DNA from: Paguma larvata
Taxonomy: Eukaryota; Chordata; Mammalia; Carnivora; Viverridae
Length of the DNA: 64,000 nt
Assembly (NCBI GenBank): GCA_030068075.1
Contig: CM057839.1
Span: forward strand, 55,208,960 to 55,272,959
Reading direction: 5' to 3'
Within the stretch, counting starts at the first letter, position 1. The number at the start of each line of letters is the position of its first letter. Below are positions 25,166 through 37,059 of the stretch, one piece after another. A program made the translations under genes and the position numbers. The notes under the pieces were generated by a model that was not told the origin of the DNA, did no database searches, and saw only the letters and a list, made by a program, of their open reading frames with translations.

Positions 25166-25519
25166 GAAGAAAAGGCAAACTATAATGACTTGGTGAATCT
25201 AACATGAGGATTGATCACTTGTTAAAAAACTAATCCTGAAGTCTTATTCCACCATTTCCTCTAAAAAAGAATTTGTGGTCTTTAAAAAAAAATGATGCAT
25301 TACCTGGCGCACCCCCACAGTTTGTAGTCTGAACTATATATGCAATTTGCTGCATGTCCTCACCCATACCCTGCAAACTGACCACACAGCCTGCCCCCTG
25401 GTTTGACCTGAAGATATCAATCCAAAATTTTATCTGTGTCTGTTTCTCACTCACCTTTTGGGCATAGACCGTGAGGAAAGGGGAAGGTAGATTAGTTTTT
25501 AGAAGGGATATAAGTGTTC

Positions 25520-25559
25520 TTTTATTTATTTATTTGTTTATTTATTTATTTATGTATTC
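25520..25559. repeat. (TTTA)n low-complexity tract
   Basis: About ten interrupted TTTA units. Confidence 0.9.
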
Positions 25560-25653
25560 TTATTATTATTTTCAAGCCTGGTTTTTAAACGTCTAGGAGG
25601 TTGATGGGGGGGGAAAAAAGAGGTGGTGAGAGAGGAAGTTTGGGGGGAGGATA

Positions 25654-25667
25654 CCAGCAGGTGGCGC
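25654..25667 (+). promoter_or_regulatory. Candidate CTCF site
   Basis: 'CCAGCAGGTGGCGC' fits the core CTCF consensus CCASYAGRKGGCRS at all 14 positions. It lies about 1.2 kb upstream of the LRCH1 CpG island, a usual place for an insulator or promoter-anchoring site. Occupancy cannot be judged from sequence. Confidence 0.6.
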
Positions 25668-26429
25668 TTGTCTCCTCGGAGGAGATTAGAATATTTTACT
25701 CTGCACCTAGAGTCCTGTAGGATTTAAGGGCGACTGTGCATGCAGTCAAGGCAAGTGGCATAGATCACGTCGCACTTTAGTGCCTAGTACATGAAGTCAC
25801 AAGTTCCAGCCTGTTGCCTAGGCCATCATCTTTCTGAACTACCGTTTACAAGCTGGGCTCACCTACCCCTCAGGTTGTAGCATTTTTGTACACGTATTCT
25901 CACCTTTCCTAGCCAAGTCACTTAGAGTGACCATCAAGACTTGGTTATCTCGCAACAATAAGGACCCTAGAGAGCTGGACTTGAAACCTCGGAAAGGAGT
26001 GGACTTCATCAGTCTTCAGCTGGTCTGCCCTAAGTATGGTGTCAGATGTTCTGTCGCCACTGGGGTGTTAGCCTTGGTGGTTAGCCTGCGCAGAACGTGA
26101 ATTAGCTTACATGTCAGTCCCCATGACCTTCGGAGGCAGCAAGAAGTGGCACGAGGACACTTCGACGCGACCTGTGCACAGGCTCAAAATGTGCCTAGTT
26201 ATCACTGGCTAGTTGGGGCCACTGGTTTCTTACTTTCCCTGCACCATCCAACTCCAGGGTTCAGTGGCCATGGCCAGCCCTCATGTGACAATGGATTCTG
26301 TCCGCCATAAAAATGACCCTCACTTTGAAAGTCCTTCCTTCCTGTGTCTGTAGTTTCCCCCCATCGCTCAGAAAACCTACTCTACTCTTGTCTCTTCTCC
26401 AGCCTGGCAGGACAATCCTACAGTCTGAC

Positions 26430-26600
26430 GGCTTCAAGTTCGTATCTACCTCGGCCTCCGACTGCCCGGGTGACCTTAGACAAGTTTCTTAGCTTCCTCT
26501 GTAGTCTGGGAAACAATTTTTCCGCTCATGGGATCCCTGGAGTAATGAGATAATTAATGGAGACTACTTAGACCCCCGTTGGTTCATTGTAGGTGCTCCC
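26430..26600 (+). repeat. MIR fragment
   Basis: 'gtgaccttagacaagtttct', 'tagtctgggaaac' and 'ggagtaatgagataat' follow the forward MIR order (splice-like 'gtgaccttgggcaag' block). Confidence 0.55.
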
Positions 26601-27040
26601 ATGCCAGGGGCAGGGGTAGTCTGTGTTGGTCTGACCCCACAGTGAAAACCTGCCTCTCCGGGCAAACAGGCAGAGCAGTTCGCAAATTTGAGATAATAAC
26701 CTTTCACCTCCCCATGATCTCACTGTATTTCAAACCCCATTTATTGCCTCGCTGGCGTCTTCTCAGACCTCCTAAAACGTCTGGTCCCTCCAAGATCCCC
26801 TGGGCAGCGAAAAAGAACCCCAGGGGCGTTCGGCACCTAAACCAAGGTGACCCCCGGTGCAGGGGTCCGGCCCCCTGACGCGCCCCCATTGCCGGGCGGA
26901 GCGCCCCGAAGCCGCGGAGGCCGGCCGGGCTCCGAGCGGAGGCTGGACTGACAGCTTGGAGAAGGAGGAGGAGAGAGCAGGCGGCGCGGCGGAGGAGGGG
27001 AGAGCCGCCGAGAGGAGGGAGCAAGGGCGGGAGGAGACAC

Positions 27041-27085
27041 ATGCGCGCTGCCTGCCGCCGCCGCCGCCGCCGCCGCAGTCCGTAG
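27041..27085 (+). other. Upstream ORF with a poly-arginine CGC repeat
   Basis: The only ATG between 26860 and the LRCH1 start opens a 14-codon frame ending at TAG (27083-27085). It reads M-R-A-A-C, then seven arginines coded by consecutive CGC, then S-P. It is out of frame with LRCH1 and ends 217 bp before its ATG. Whether it is transcribed depends on the true start site. Confidence 0.6.
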
Positions 27086-27302
27086 CTTCCCGGGGACAGG
27101 AAACCTTTGAGACCGAGCTGCTGCTGCCGCCTCCCCGACTCTTCCCGGTTCGGCGCGCCTGCCACACCCTCGTCCCCGTCTTCCACGATTTTCCGGTGGG
27201 GCGCTGCGGGGACTCGGCCCGCGCTGCCGTGCCCCCCTCCCGGCGGAGAGCTGCGACCCCCCCGCAGGAGCGGCGGGGCGGGGTGGGGGGGCCCGCGAGA
27301 AG

Positions 27303-27619
27303 ATGGCGACGCCGGGAAGCGAACCCCAACCTTTCGTCCCTGCCCTCTCGGGGTCTACTCTGCACCCACATCACCATCCCCACCACCATCCCCACCACCA
27401 TCAGCACCACGGAGGAACCGGAGCCAACGGCGGGGTCGGGGGAGGCGGCGGCGGCGGCGGCGGCGGCGGGGGCTTCAACCTGCCCTTGAACCGGGGGCTG
27501 GAGCGCGCGCTGGAGGAAGCAGGCCAATTCCGGGGGGTTGAACCTCAGCGCCAGGAAATTGAAGGAATTTCCCAGGACCGCGGCCCCCGGGCACGACCTC
27601 TCGGACACGGTGCAGGCAG
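27303..27619 (+). CDS. LRCH1: LRCH1 coding exon 1 (first exon only; frame broken by one base)
   Basis: LRCH1 is a cytosolic adaptor with N-terminal leucine-rich repeats and a C-terminal calponin homology domain; it is reported to bind DOCK8 and restrain Cdc42 activation in migrating T cells. Only the part before the repeats is here. The start fits a strong Kozak context (A at -3, G at +4) and gives MATPGSEPQPFVPALS, as in known LRCH1. A histidine-rich tract follows (residues 21-36), then glycine-rich sequence (37-56), then FNLPLNRGLERALEEA. From 27526 the expected protein (NSGGLNLSARKLKEFP...) continues in the +1 frame, because one extra base is present in 27519-27525. Read literally, frame 1 runs into a stop at 27621-27623. 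The exon ends with GCAG before the donor GTGAGA (27620), phase 1. Later exons lie outside the window. Confidence 0.93.
27368..27474 (+). repeat. Coding low-complexity tracts: CAY (His) and GGC (Gly)
   Basis: Repeated 'cccaccaccat' units encode HPHHHP blocks. A GGC run at about 27444-27467 encodes ten or more glycines. Both are slippage-prone and expected to vary in length among mammals. Confidence 0.9.
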
Positions 27620-28275
27620 GTGAGAAAGGGCCGAGGGGCAGGCGGTGGGTGTGGGTGACTGGCTGTCGCGCTTGCCCCCCGCGGCGGCCGGTCTGAGGTC
27701 TGGCCTCGCTGGGGGTCCTCCGGGTAAGGGACACGCGTGGGCGTCGGGGAGGTGGGCCCCGCGGAGGGCACGGCGGCCGCCGCCTGGCGGGAGAGCCGGG
27801 GTGCGCGCGGGTCTCGGGCTCCGCAGCCTGCGGCGGCCGCGTGGGGACTGGCGGGTGCGCCGCGAGCGCGCGGTGGAAGCGGGAGGTTTCGGGCGGCCGC
27901 GTCTGCGCTTGCGACCTGGGCAAGCTCTCTTCGCGCCAGGCGTCGCTGGTCGGACGGGGAAACCCAGACAAAGGTGGCGCTCCCGGGGCCGACCCCGGGG
28001 CAGCGGCGCGGTGCCGCTAGGGCCCCTCGCGACATCCCCGAGCGGTCGGGCCACTTGGTGCAGACTGCGAGGAGGTGCCAGGCTTCCTGTTTGTGCGCCT
28101 GTGCGGAGGAGAGGGCCGCTGCGGCTGTCGCGGCTCGGAGTGGGCAGCCGCTGCGCCGGCCGTCGGCTCGGCTCCCGCGGTCCTTGCCCGTAGCTCGCCG
28201 CCCACACGGTGTGGTCGCACCGCCGCGGCTCTCTAGTTCGCGGTAACCCGATCTTTGCGGGGGCCCTGGACGGGA

Positions 28276-29261
28276 CGGCAAGGCATATTAAAAGGAAAGT
28301 AATTAAAGTGAGCCGGTTTCCCTGTGTGAGCCCGACAAGTTGTAACTCGCGCCAATGAGCAGCCAGCTCTTTTCAAGTTATGTCATGTATTGACATATTT
28401 CGGAGACGTCTGCTTTCTCTTTGGTAGCTGGAGTCACTGGAGCGGGATCTATAAACAGGAAGGAGGGTGGTGGAACTCGATTCGGGCCTTGGTTTCCGAC
28501 CGTCCGGTTCAGCTCCCCGGGGGAGGGTTTGTATCTTGGCAAGGGGCCAGCATTTCCCAGAGCATGGGTGCCCCAGTTTGGAACCACTGTCCAGCCCTCC
28601 TGGCTGTCATCACCTCCTGCGCTGAGTGTCAGACCCCTTGGATACTGGATGGGTCAGCTCTCAGCTCCAGATCTCCCGGTTTCCTCTCGTGGGGGAAGCG
28701 GGGGGCTGGGCGAGGGAGCAAGGCTTTTGGAGCTACGCTTCCACGGCTTGCTTTTTGTTTGCGACTTCAATTCAGTAAACATTTATTGAGCGTCCTAATG
28801 AATATTTAGAAAGAATTCCAAGTTCGCTGGAGGCAAAAAAGGGCTCCTTAGGGTCATTACACTTTGTAATTTGGATTGAGCCATAGTCAGGAAAGGGCAG
28901 AAAGGAGGGGATTTCCAGAACTGAGCTGTCAGCTGCTGGGGAGTCTTTTGATGGGACCTCTTAGTTACATTTTTTCTCAAGTGGAAGTTATTCCAAGAAT
29001 TGCCTGAATCATTAACTTAAAAAAAAATCTGTTGTTAAGTTCTGCTTCCCCTTTGCCATAGAGTATATACCGCGGACTGTGGAAGGACTGGAGATGGAGC
29101 TGGCTTGACCAATAATTATGTGTTTGTACCTTCAGTAGGCTTGAAAGTTGTTTCTCGGCATTAGTTTTGCAAATGGTTACCACTTCAGTTATGCAGAGGG
29201 TTATTCCCAAAACTGAATGAACTTGATGTGTCTGCTGTATTGGCATTTCTTTGAGACCTCT
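28276..29261. other. Unique intronic sequence next to the CpG island
   Basis: No repeat recognised apart from a short L2/MIR-like 'aacatttattgagcgtcct' near 28776. GC content falls back towards the local average. Confidence 0.5.
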
Positions 29262-29480
29262 TTTTTTTTTTTTTTTTAACATTTATTTATTTTTGAGAGA
29301 CATAGAGACAGAGAGTGAGCAGGGGAAGGGCAGAGAGAGAGGGAGACACAGAATCTGAAGCAGGCTCCAGGCTCTGAGCCGTCAGCACAGAGCCCAATGC
29401 GGGGCTCGAACTCACAGACTGTGAGATCATGACCTGAGCCGCAGTCGGCCGCCCAGCCAACTGAGCCACCCAGGCCCACC
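29262..29480 (-). mobile_element. Feline SINE
   Basis: Full-length with a 16-T tail run. Short target duplication 'gagacctct' at 29253-29261 and 29481-29489. Confidence 0.95.
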
Positions 29481-30659
29481 GAGACCTCTGCTTTTAAAAG
29501 CCAGAGACCACCTGCTCAGTGAAGACCTCGCCATGCAGGGTAAATGCTCAACAATGTTCCTGTTCTCTTTTTTGTTTGCGATGAACTTGGGTTGTGAACT
29601 CTGCCAGTTTTTAATTACAGCCCTCCCTTGCATGTGTTTAATGCTCAGAAAATTCTAACTGGTTAAAACTCGAGAGTCTTAATATTAATTTCCCAATTAC
29701 AGCAGCCAAAAAATGCAATATTAGTTATGGGCCAGGGAATGTCACCAAAGTTTGTCGAAACTTCGGACATCCCGGAAAAGAGAAAGATAAAACGTCTTTA
29801 AGGTAGTCCGCTATTTCCCGTGACATTTGGGTACCCCAGTGTATTCAGGGGTTGCTGCCGCAAAACATCTTTGCCTCAGGTCAGCGGCTGGCTGTGAACC
29901 AAATGCATTCTGCCCTTTGTTCCAAAGAAATATTTACTGATCACAAACAATCTTTGTTCTTGGAAGAGCAAAAATCAAAATAAAGCAAGAGTTAAAATCA
30001 CCCCTAGTTTGCGCGGTGTTAACATTGCCTGCATATGAAGAGGTCCAGCGGCGTGCAGAGTAAGAGTAATAATGTGGACAACAAAGATAGTGGTTTCTCC
30101 TGGGTTCGTATTTAGTTTACGGAACAGCTCTTAAAGTCAGAATGGCACATGAAGATTCTTAAAGACCCAATAGGCAGAGTGTACCTTTCCGTACGTTTTG
30201 TAACACAAGGAATGATATACAAAGCTTTTTCTCACTGTTTGGTTGTATAATACAGGCCATTTGGTTTATTCCTTGTAAAAAACCGCTCTCTGGCAGCGCT
30301 GTATTGCAGAACTGCACTCTTGGGCAGTGTAGCCGATCTGAACAGATTGAAAACTGAGCTATGAGTGCAGACACATAGAGGCCCTGGGCCACTCAGTAGG
30401 TGTCTAGGCTCTGTCACTAAAGTGCACACATAGTTTTCACAGGAAAAAAAACTCCCAAGCCCTCACTTTGAGCCTGTCGATTTACTCGTATGTGAGTCAA
30501 AATAGTTTTGTTGTCAGAATTTAGTCTTTCTGCAGGTGAGAAAGAGAAAGAAAGCCTGAGCTTTGCGGTTGTGGTGGCACAGGTGACACTGGTCACTGGT
30601 GACAGCGGGAGAACCGGGAACACAAAAGCTGCAGTTAGCCCTAGACTTTGCGGGGTCCT

Positions 30660-31000
30660 TTATCTGCACTGTGTCGCTCAGTCCTCACTAGAAGCCTCCT
30701 CGTATCCTCATTTACAGCTGGGGAGATTGCGATTGAGAGACATCAGGTACTATGCTCGAGATCCTACTCCCAGTTAGACGGTGCGCCAGCGATTAGACCC
30801 TGATGGCTTCACCTTGGCATTGATGTTCTGGGCCATTTTCCTGGGAAGCAGAGAAGAGCTGGCAAGAGCAGAATCCGGGAGGCCGTTTGGAGGTTCATTC
30901 AGGCAGCATTCATTCCACAAGTACCTACCAAGCACCGCTAAGTGTCAGGTGCTGTCTAGGCACCAGGGACACAGCCATGACCACCAGAGAATGCGTGTAT
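30660..31000 (-). repeat. MIR followed by L2-like fragment
   Basis: MIR: 'tcctcatttacagctgggga' and 'gagagacatcaggtactatg'. L2: 'ttcattccacaagtacctac', 'gtcaggtgctgtctaggcac', 'cagggacacagccatgacca', each in reverse order for its family. Confidence 0.55.
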
Positions 31001-34000
31001 CCCTTCATATGGAGTCCCATTCTATTTGGAGGGAGATCGGGAGAGAAATGAGGAAATGGATTTTGTAGAATGAGTAGGAAGACTTCTAGTATAAATATAA
31101 TATGTCTGTTTTATGAATAGGCATGCCGTCTTGATTTAAGGTGACTGGAGGTGGTTTGCAACAATGAGAGCACAAAGGATGACTGGTAATAAATATAAAC
31201 TGAAGCATAAAATTGGGACTGATAAAAAAGAAGTACACAAATACGGGCATCGGGAAAGCAAACTTTTTTTTTTTTTTCCTACTGCCGATTTATGAAGCGT
31301 CTCATTTTGGGATGAGAAGTTCAAGATGGTGTGGAATATGACTGAGAAAAAGCGAATTGAAAAGAGGGCTAAGAAAAGAAAGTGTCTGGCTCAGATCGAT
31401 TGCAGGAGGTGCTAGAAAATAAAAAGGAAGCCGTTGGACTTGACGGACAGACAGTTGGAAGAACTAGTGTCATTAAGGAGAGGGCGGAGTATGTCATGGC
31501 AGTGTCTTTTTGAGGCGTTGGGAAGCAGGAAGCCGTGGACGGGCAGTGAAGAGCCTACTCAGGCAGGACTATAGAAGTCTGGCATAAAAAAAGGAGTCGC
31601 TGGGTCCCGGATGTGCCCGTGCAGAATGGGTAGGAGATTGCAAGGTGAAGACAAGGGAGGAATGCATGAGAAGTTAGGTAATAGTTCAGGAGTTGCGGGA
31701 GCCTCGGAGCAGATCAAAGCGAAATGCCGCAAAGCATAGATATAGACAGTGTCTGTGAAATTCAGAAGAAAAGGTCTTTCCGGTTAGGCTGGTTTGGAAA
31801 GACTTTCAGAGCAGAGGCAGGTTTGGGTCAGGTGCTGTAGGCTGGATGGTTTTGGATAGAAGAGTCCATGAACTTTCTGTGGTCGAAAAGATGTTTCTGG
31901 GATGTGGAGGGAGAACCTGATGGTCCAAGATTGTGCATGAAACAGAAAGAGAGAACATTTAAGCCTGTGGCTCTGGTCCGTGCTCCCTTCCCGCTGTCCC
32001 CATGTAATGACGTAACAGAGATCAGGGTTCTTAGGACCTTTTATTTGAGGACTCTGGAGATGGCCGAGGCCTGGGATTTGTCAGCCTGCGGGACTGACAC
32101 CCTAGTCTGTCGGAGCTAGCTCTCATTGGAGAGAGCTACGCAGATTCAGACTCTCCTCCGAGATCTCTGGGCAGGCTTATCTGCTGAATGCTGACATCCC
32201 CCACTCCCATCCTCCAGCAGCCGAATCCTTGGGATATCAACGCTCTGTGAGTCATCGGAATTCACACGGGACTGGAGAAAAGTAATCTATGTATTCTCAA
32301 GAACACGTTCTGTTCCATAAATTTCACGACAAAGATTTTTCATTACACATGTGATGAAACTTTGGAAATTGTGTGTCTAAGACATTCTTTTATAGCTATA
32401 TCTAGTTTCAAATTATTTTTCTGCTGTTGAATTGGATTTATTAAGTTATTACTGTAACTGTCATTTATTGTGGTAGTCACTCTCATAAAGGTCTCTATTT
32501 ATTACGTGTATTCTGAATACTTCTTCATTCAGAAGTGATCGGTCACAGCCTTTCCTTTCTAATGTTTTGTCTTCCGTTGATCGGTTCCTTCCTTGTTGAG
32601 GCGTAGAGGGCTTCTCCGGGTGAAAGCGTTCACAGCATCTAAAACTCCGTGTACACGGCGGCTCCGAATCCCGTCCCCACGTGCTCTTCCTCGCGTCGGC
32701 GTACGGCAGAAACAAACACCCTGCTATTCTCAGTGCTTGCATTAGCGGCTGCTCCTTGTCGAAGAGACAGGAGCACACTAATCAAGTTTCTAGAATAATA
32801 GCGTACGATTATAGGCCACAAAACCTCAGGGAATCTATGGTCTGTGCCACTTTACAAGGAAACGGCCCAGGGTTTGACCTTCATCATTGAAATGATCCCG
32901 CTGGATGGTCTGTCCGTCACTGCGACATCGTACTTGATTTTTGGTGCGTGCAGGTCGTTAGGCCAAAATCGGGCATACCTCACCATTTAAAATATTATAG
33001 TTAAATCATTGATTAAAGTTTTTTTTTTTGAGTTCTGTCGCAAACTTCAATTTTTTCATGCTGCGGTTTGGTCATTCTTTTGTGGTAAGCATTTAAAGAG
33101 TAGAGGCCTTTTGAAATCTGTGTTCATGTCGATCCGTTCAGGGGGCAGTTTCGGTTTACTCTTATCTTTCTGGTTGGCCAAAGACTTTTTCTGTCTTGAT
33201 ACTCAGCTTTGTCATTGCTTGTTTTTAAATATAAGTTTTTTCTCCCTTTGTGTGTACTTGCCTACTTTTCCCTTTATATCTATCTGTATAGATATACATA
33301 AATACAAAAATATGCAAAATAGACACATATACCTAAAGGTATAGAGAGGTAGACGGATGATAGGTAGATAGATAGATGTTTTGGGTTTCGAGAGGCAGCA
33401 TTTTCTTTCTTTTAACTCCTTTCTCTCTACAAGTCACTCGTCCACCCCAGGCGCTGTACCGATTATGTTTGTCCAGAGACTTGGTCATTTAAATAACAGA
33501 AATGCTATTTAACTCGACTTCAGTACCTGGCCGTTCACTGTTCACTGGCTGGGTTCACCAGTGAAACCACATAACTTGAGCTCTTGTCTAAGCCTCACAA
33601 AAACCTGTTTGGGACACTCCTGACCAGAGCTGGCTTAGTGTTTTGGAAAACAAGTCTTCTGCCTGAGAGAGACGTCAGGAGAAAACCGCCCTGGGCTTCC
33701 ATCCGGTAATGCCACCAATTTGTGAATTCTTCCAATGATTGAGTCAGTTGTTAGGATTAAGGCAATTTGGTGTTAATAGCAGTGATTATTTCAAATTATA
33801 ATACTATAATCTATCATAAAAGGTTTAAGGACATAAGGCATAAAACCCAACTACATACTTACATGCCTGATGCCTTTATTTATATATAACCTGTAGGAAG
33901 TCTGGAGGCTTCTGTTACAGATATGCATGGTTTTTTTTTTTTTTTTGGTAGTTGTTGAATGAAATTTGTTTTGTTTTGTTTTCACCAGAATTCCAAAATC

Positions 34001-35499
34001 TACAGTCGCTGTGATAGTTCAATAGGTTTTTTTTTTTCCTATATGATGTAAATTGTTTAACCAAAAGAAAAAAAGAAAAACAAGCAAAAAAAAAAAAAAG
34101 TCAGAATTCTTAGTTGGGGAAAAGTAGGTCTACCAATAGAGACAAGCTGGAAGCATGCCTGTGTTTTCTTCATCTTAATTTAAGAGTTCGGTAGTATTGC
34201 TTCCATATACCGTAGTAAGAAGTCATGCATTTGGAAACCATCTGTTCCCACAAAGTAATTCAAAAATAAAGTGAGACTGTTTACATGAGCAGAAAGTCGA
34301 CGAACTGTGAGAATCTGGCTGCTTCTTGCTCACTCCAGCAACGCATTCTAGGAGAGATGCTTTTGTAACCAGACTGCTGTCTGGGTTCATCGTTTTTCCC
34401 AACCGTATCCTCCTGTGTCGGCCGCAAAGGAGGATATAGGTACGGGGAGACCAAAACGAATTAGAAGAGAATGATAGTTGATTTACGTAACAATTATTTT
34501 ATGTTTTTGTGTGATGAGAAATTACTGCTCCTCCGTGAATATGCTGTCCGTTTACAGTTCCCAAAACTCTTCCGGGACATTTTGGTTACCAGGATCAGAC
34601 TTTGTGGGTTTGGAACCTTCTTTGATGCTTGCTTTTCTTCCTTTAGCTGTGTTTCCTCCATCTTTTGCTAGCTAAGACCTTGAGAGATGAACCCTTCAGC
34701 ACAGTGAGTCTTGAATTTCCTCTTCACCGTTGTCCCCACATGGGCCGGAAGAGACCCCATCTTAAGTTTTTTAATCCTCCGGTTTCTTCTGTGGCCTTGC
34801 TTTTGACAGCTGACCCCTGCAGTGCCAGACATGGTGTTTCGCTACACGATGTATTCCCCTAATATCCTTTCATGTTTTTGATGTTGGTGCCATGCAGCGT
34901 TAGGAGTAACATCAGTGTGTCTGACCTGGTTCCATCAGCGTAGCTGATTCGACGCACGTTATCTCTGCAGGCAACAGCGACAAGCTCGAAGGAGGGCATC
35001 ACTGCAGACTGTCTGACTTGGCTTTCCTCCGCAGCGCCTTCGTTTCCCTTTTCCAGGTCATTTCCCTCCCTTCCTCCTCCTGCCTGCCCTGCAGACTTCT
35101 GCTTCTCCCACTCTCATTTGGTCCAGTCCGCAGGCCTCCCCAAGGCTGCGCAGCCTCCTGGCCAGTCCTCCTTGCAGACCCGAGCACCGAATCACGCATG
35201 GCCTCAAGGCACCTTCGAGGTCTTTCCTTGTGGCATTTTTGGTTAATTATTACCTGCTTCCTTTGGTACTTTTCCCACGTTTAAGCTGTTTCTCTGCCTT
35301 TATTGGCCTGGAAGGTCTGGCTAGGCAGGGTTGGTTTGTTTGTTTTTTCTTTATTTTTATACCTTCCCTCCATGCCTATCACCGAAAGTGCTAGATGTAC
35401 ATCAGTGGACCGTTCTGTCTCCTCGTTCCTGCTCACGCCCACTCTTAGTCTCTGTACTTTTAATCCATCATCTCAGGTCTGAACAGATAGCATAAATCC

Positions 35500-35960
35500 T
35501 GAGCCTCAGTGCCCTCACCTGCAGAATGGGAATAATAGGTATTTAGCAGAGATATTGTGAGGACAATAATTATATTGAGACCAGGACATTATCGAGTGCT
35601 CTCTCTGTGCCAGATATTGCTCCTAGTGCTTCATATGTAAACCTGTGTATTAAATACGTGTAATATAGGTATGGCCTCATTTAATTCTTGCTAAGTGTTC
35701 TAACTATGGTAGGAACTCCCTAACTCTTCTAGCTGTTACCTGGATTCCACCCGACCTCCGGTGTCTGGTTCAAGTTCAGCTGCTTGTGAAATGCCTTTCA
35801 TGACCACTGTGGCTTGAAGAGGGAGTTTAGATATCTAGAAAGTATCTATTCACATCTCTCCCTCATTTAATCACTGAGGACACTGAGGCCCAGAGAGGTT
35901 AAGTCATTTGCCGAAGGTCACGCAGGAGGGTGGTGGGTATGCTCCCGAATCAAGGCAGAG
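35500..35960. repeat. MIR/L2-like fragments
   Basis: 'gagtgctctctctgtgccag' and 'atatggcctcatttaattc'-type blocks, then 'aggacactgaggcccagaga' with 'ggttaagtcatttgcc' and 'aaggtcacgcaggaggg'. The last block is a clear reverse MIR core (35860-35960). Confidence 0.6.
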
Positions 35961-37059
35961 TCTCACAGCCTGACACCAAAGGGCTGTTTCCGTGGAACCG
36001 GGAGGCTACCCCGGCATGGATGGAAGGCCTCCTACCGTCCAGCGAATTCTCAGGTCACAGTTTTCTGGACCAGCCACATGGATGGTCCCTAAAAGACCAA
36101 AAACTACTGTGAAACCTTTAATAACATATGGTTTAAAGCCAGGGAGAATAAGATATAAAACTAATAGTGGTTATAGATTAAACATATTAGTTCAGGATTT
36201 TACTGCGTGCGGTTTGGGGGGCACGCATGGGCCCCGGGTAGACGGGATTCCAAATACCGAAAGGCGTGTTGGACAGTCCCCGGGCTACAAACTGGAGGCC
36301 CACAGCGGTCTTTCATTGCAGTGTTTTTCTTGGAATACATTTTCCTGTGGAAATAAAGCAGTAAGTGGTGGTTTGGTTCTCCCGCCAACTGTCTGTTTGA
36401 CCCTGGCAGAGATGGGCCTTCATATTAATGGTGGTTTCTTATTGTTTCTTTGGAAAAATGCAGCGTTAGTTGTGACATGAAATTCTGAATCTGGAGATCG
36501 TGGCCTCAGGCTGTGAATGAAGCTCCCTCCTCACGGGGATAATTCCCTCCCCTTTTATCCTTTCCGAGGGGATGTCAGAAGGTTTCCGTCACCTCCTCCA
36601 GGTCCCTGGGTCGGTGGGTGCTCCTTCCCACCGGTATACAGAACAGTGGTCGGTTGGCATAAGTCAGAGTGTCTGCCGTGGGACCCGTGAGGGAGGGACT
36701 GGCCCAGCAGATGTTGCCTGAGGGAGAGGGCAGGGATTTAAGCGCCTCTCTCCGTAACTTTTATATTTTTTATGTATTGTCTCCTCAGTTTATTAATTTT
36801 AGAATTTTGAAGCAAGTTCCTGAATCTCACTGAACTTCAGGTTTACAGTTTGTTAGAAGTGAAATACTCATCACCCCTCAGGGCTGTGACAGTTTCCGGA
36901 GGGAAGGTACGAGACGCCAGAGCAGAGCTGGGGTCTGACGCCCAGTGAGTGATCGGTAGATGTCACTTGCCCTCGAAGATTCCCCTGGGCTTATATGTCA
37001 CCGTTTTCTTCAGTAAAATAAACACTTGGAAGTCGTTGGCCTGTTATTAGCATAGGGGC

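Larger units (their letters stand above)
1..26859. other. Upstream intergenic DNA of the LRCH1 locus
   Basis: No protein-coding exon could be supported here. Open frames are short, lie mostly in repeats, and show no recognisable family. The stretch is AT-rich, CpG-poor and built of SINEs, L1, MIR, LTR and DNA-transposon relics, listed separately, with unrecognised sequence between them. In human the next gene on this side of LRCH1 is RUBCNL, transcribed away from it; I saw nothing that I could identify as one of its exons. Confidence 0.7.
26860..28275 (+). promoter_or_regulatory. LRCH1: CpG island promoter of LRCH1
   Basis: A sharp change to very GC-rich, CpG-dense sequence in an AT-rich window. 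It covers the presumed core promoter, the 5' UTR, coding exon 1 and the first ~650 bp of intron 1. GC boxes (ggggcgggg near 27255-27262 and others) are frequent and I see no TATA box at a plausible distance, as expected for a broadly used CpG-island promoter. The transcription start cannot be placed from sequence alone, but probably lies some 100-400 bp upstream of the ATG. A (GCC)n triplet run is at 27054-27076. Long open frames on the opposite strand are by-products of GC content. Confidence 0.9.

Noticed and set aside
26772..27971. 399-codon open frame on the minus strand over the CpG island (and 268- and 220-codon frames nearby)
   Set aside because: GC-rich sequence has few stop codons. 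The translations are Arg/Pro/Ala/Ser-rich with no family resemblance, and lie antisense to LRCH1 exon 1.
28390..28809. 139-codon + strand frame just after the CpG island
   Set aside because: Overlaps another frame of similar size, has no recognisable domain, and lies in intron 1 without exon-like boundaries.
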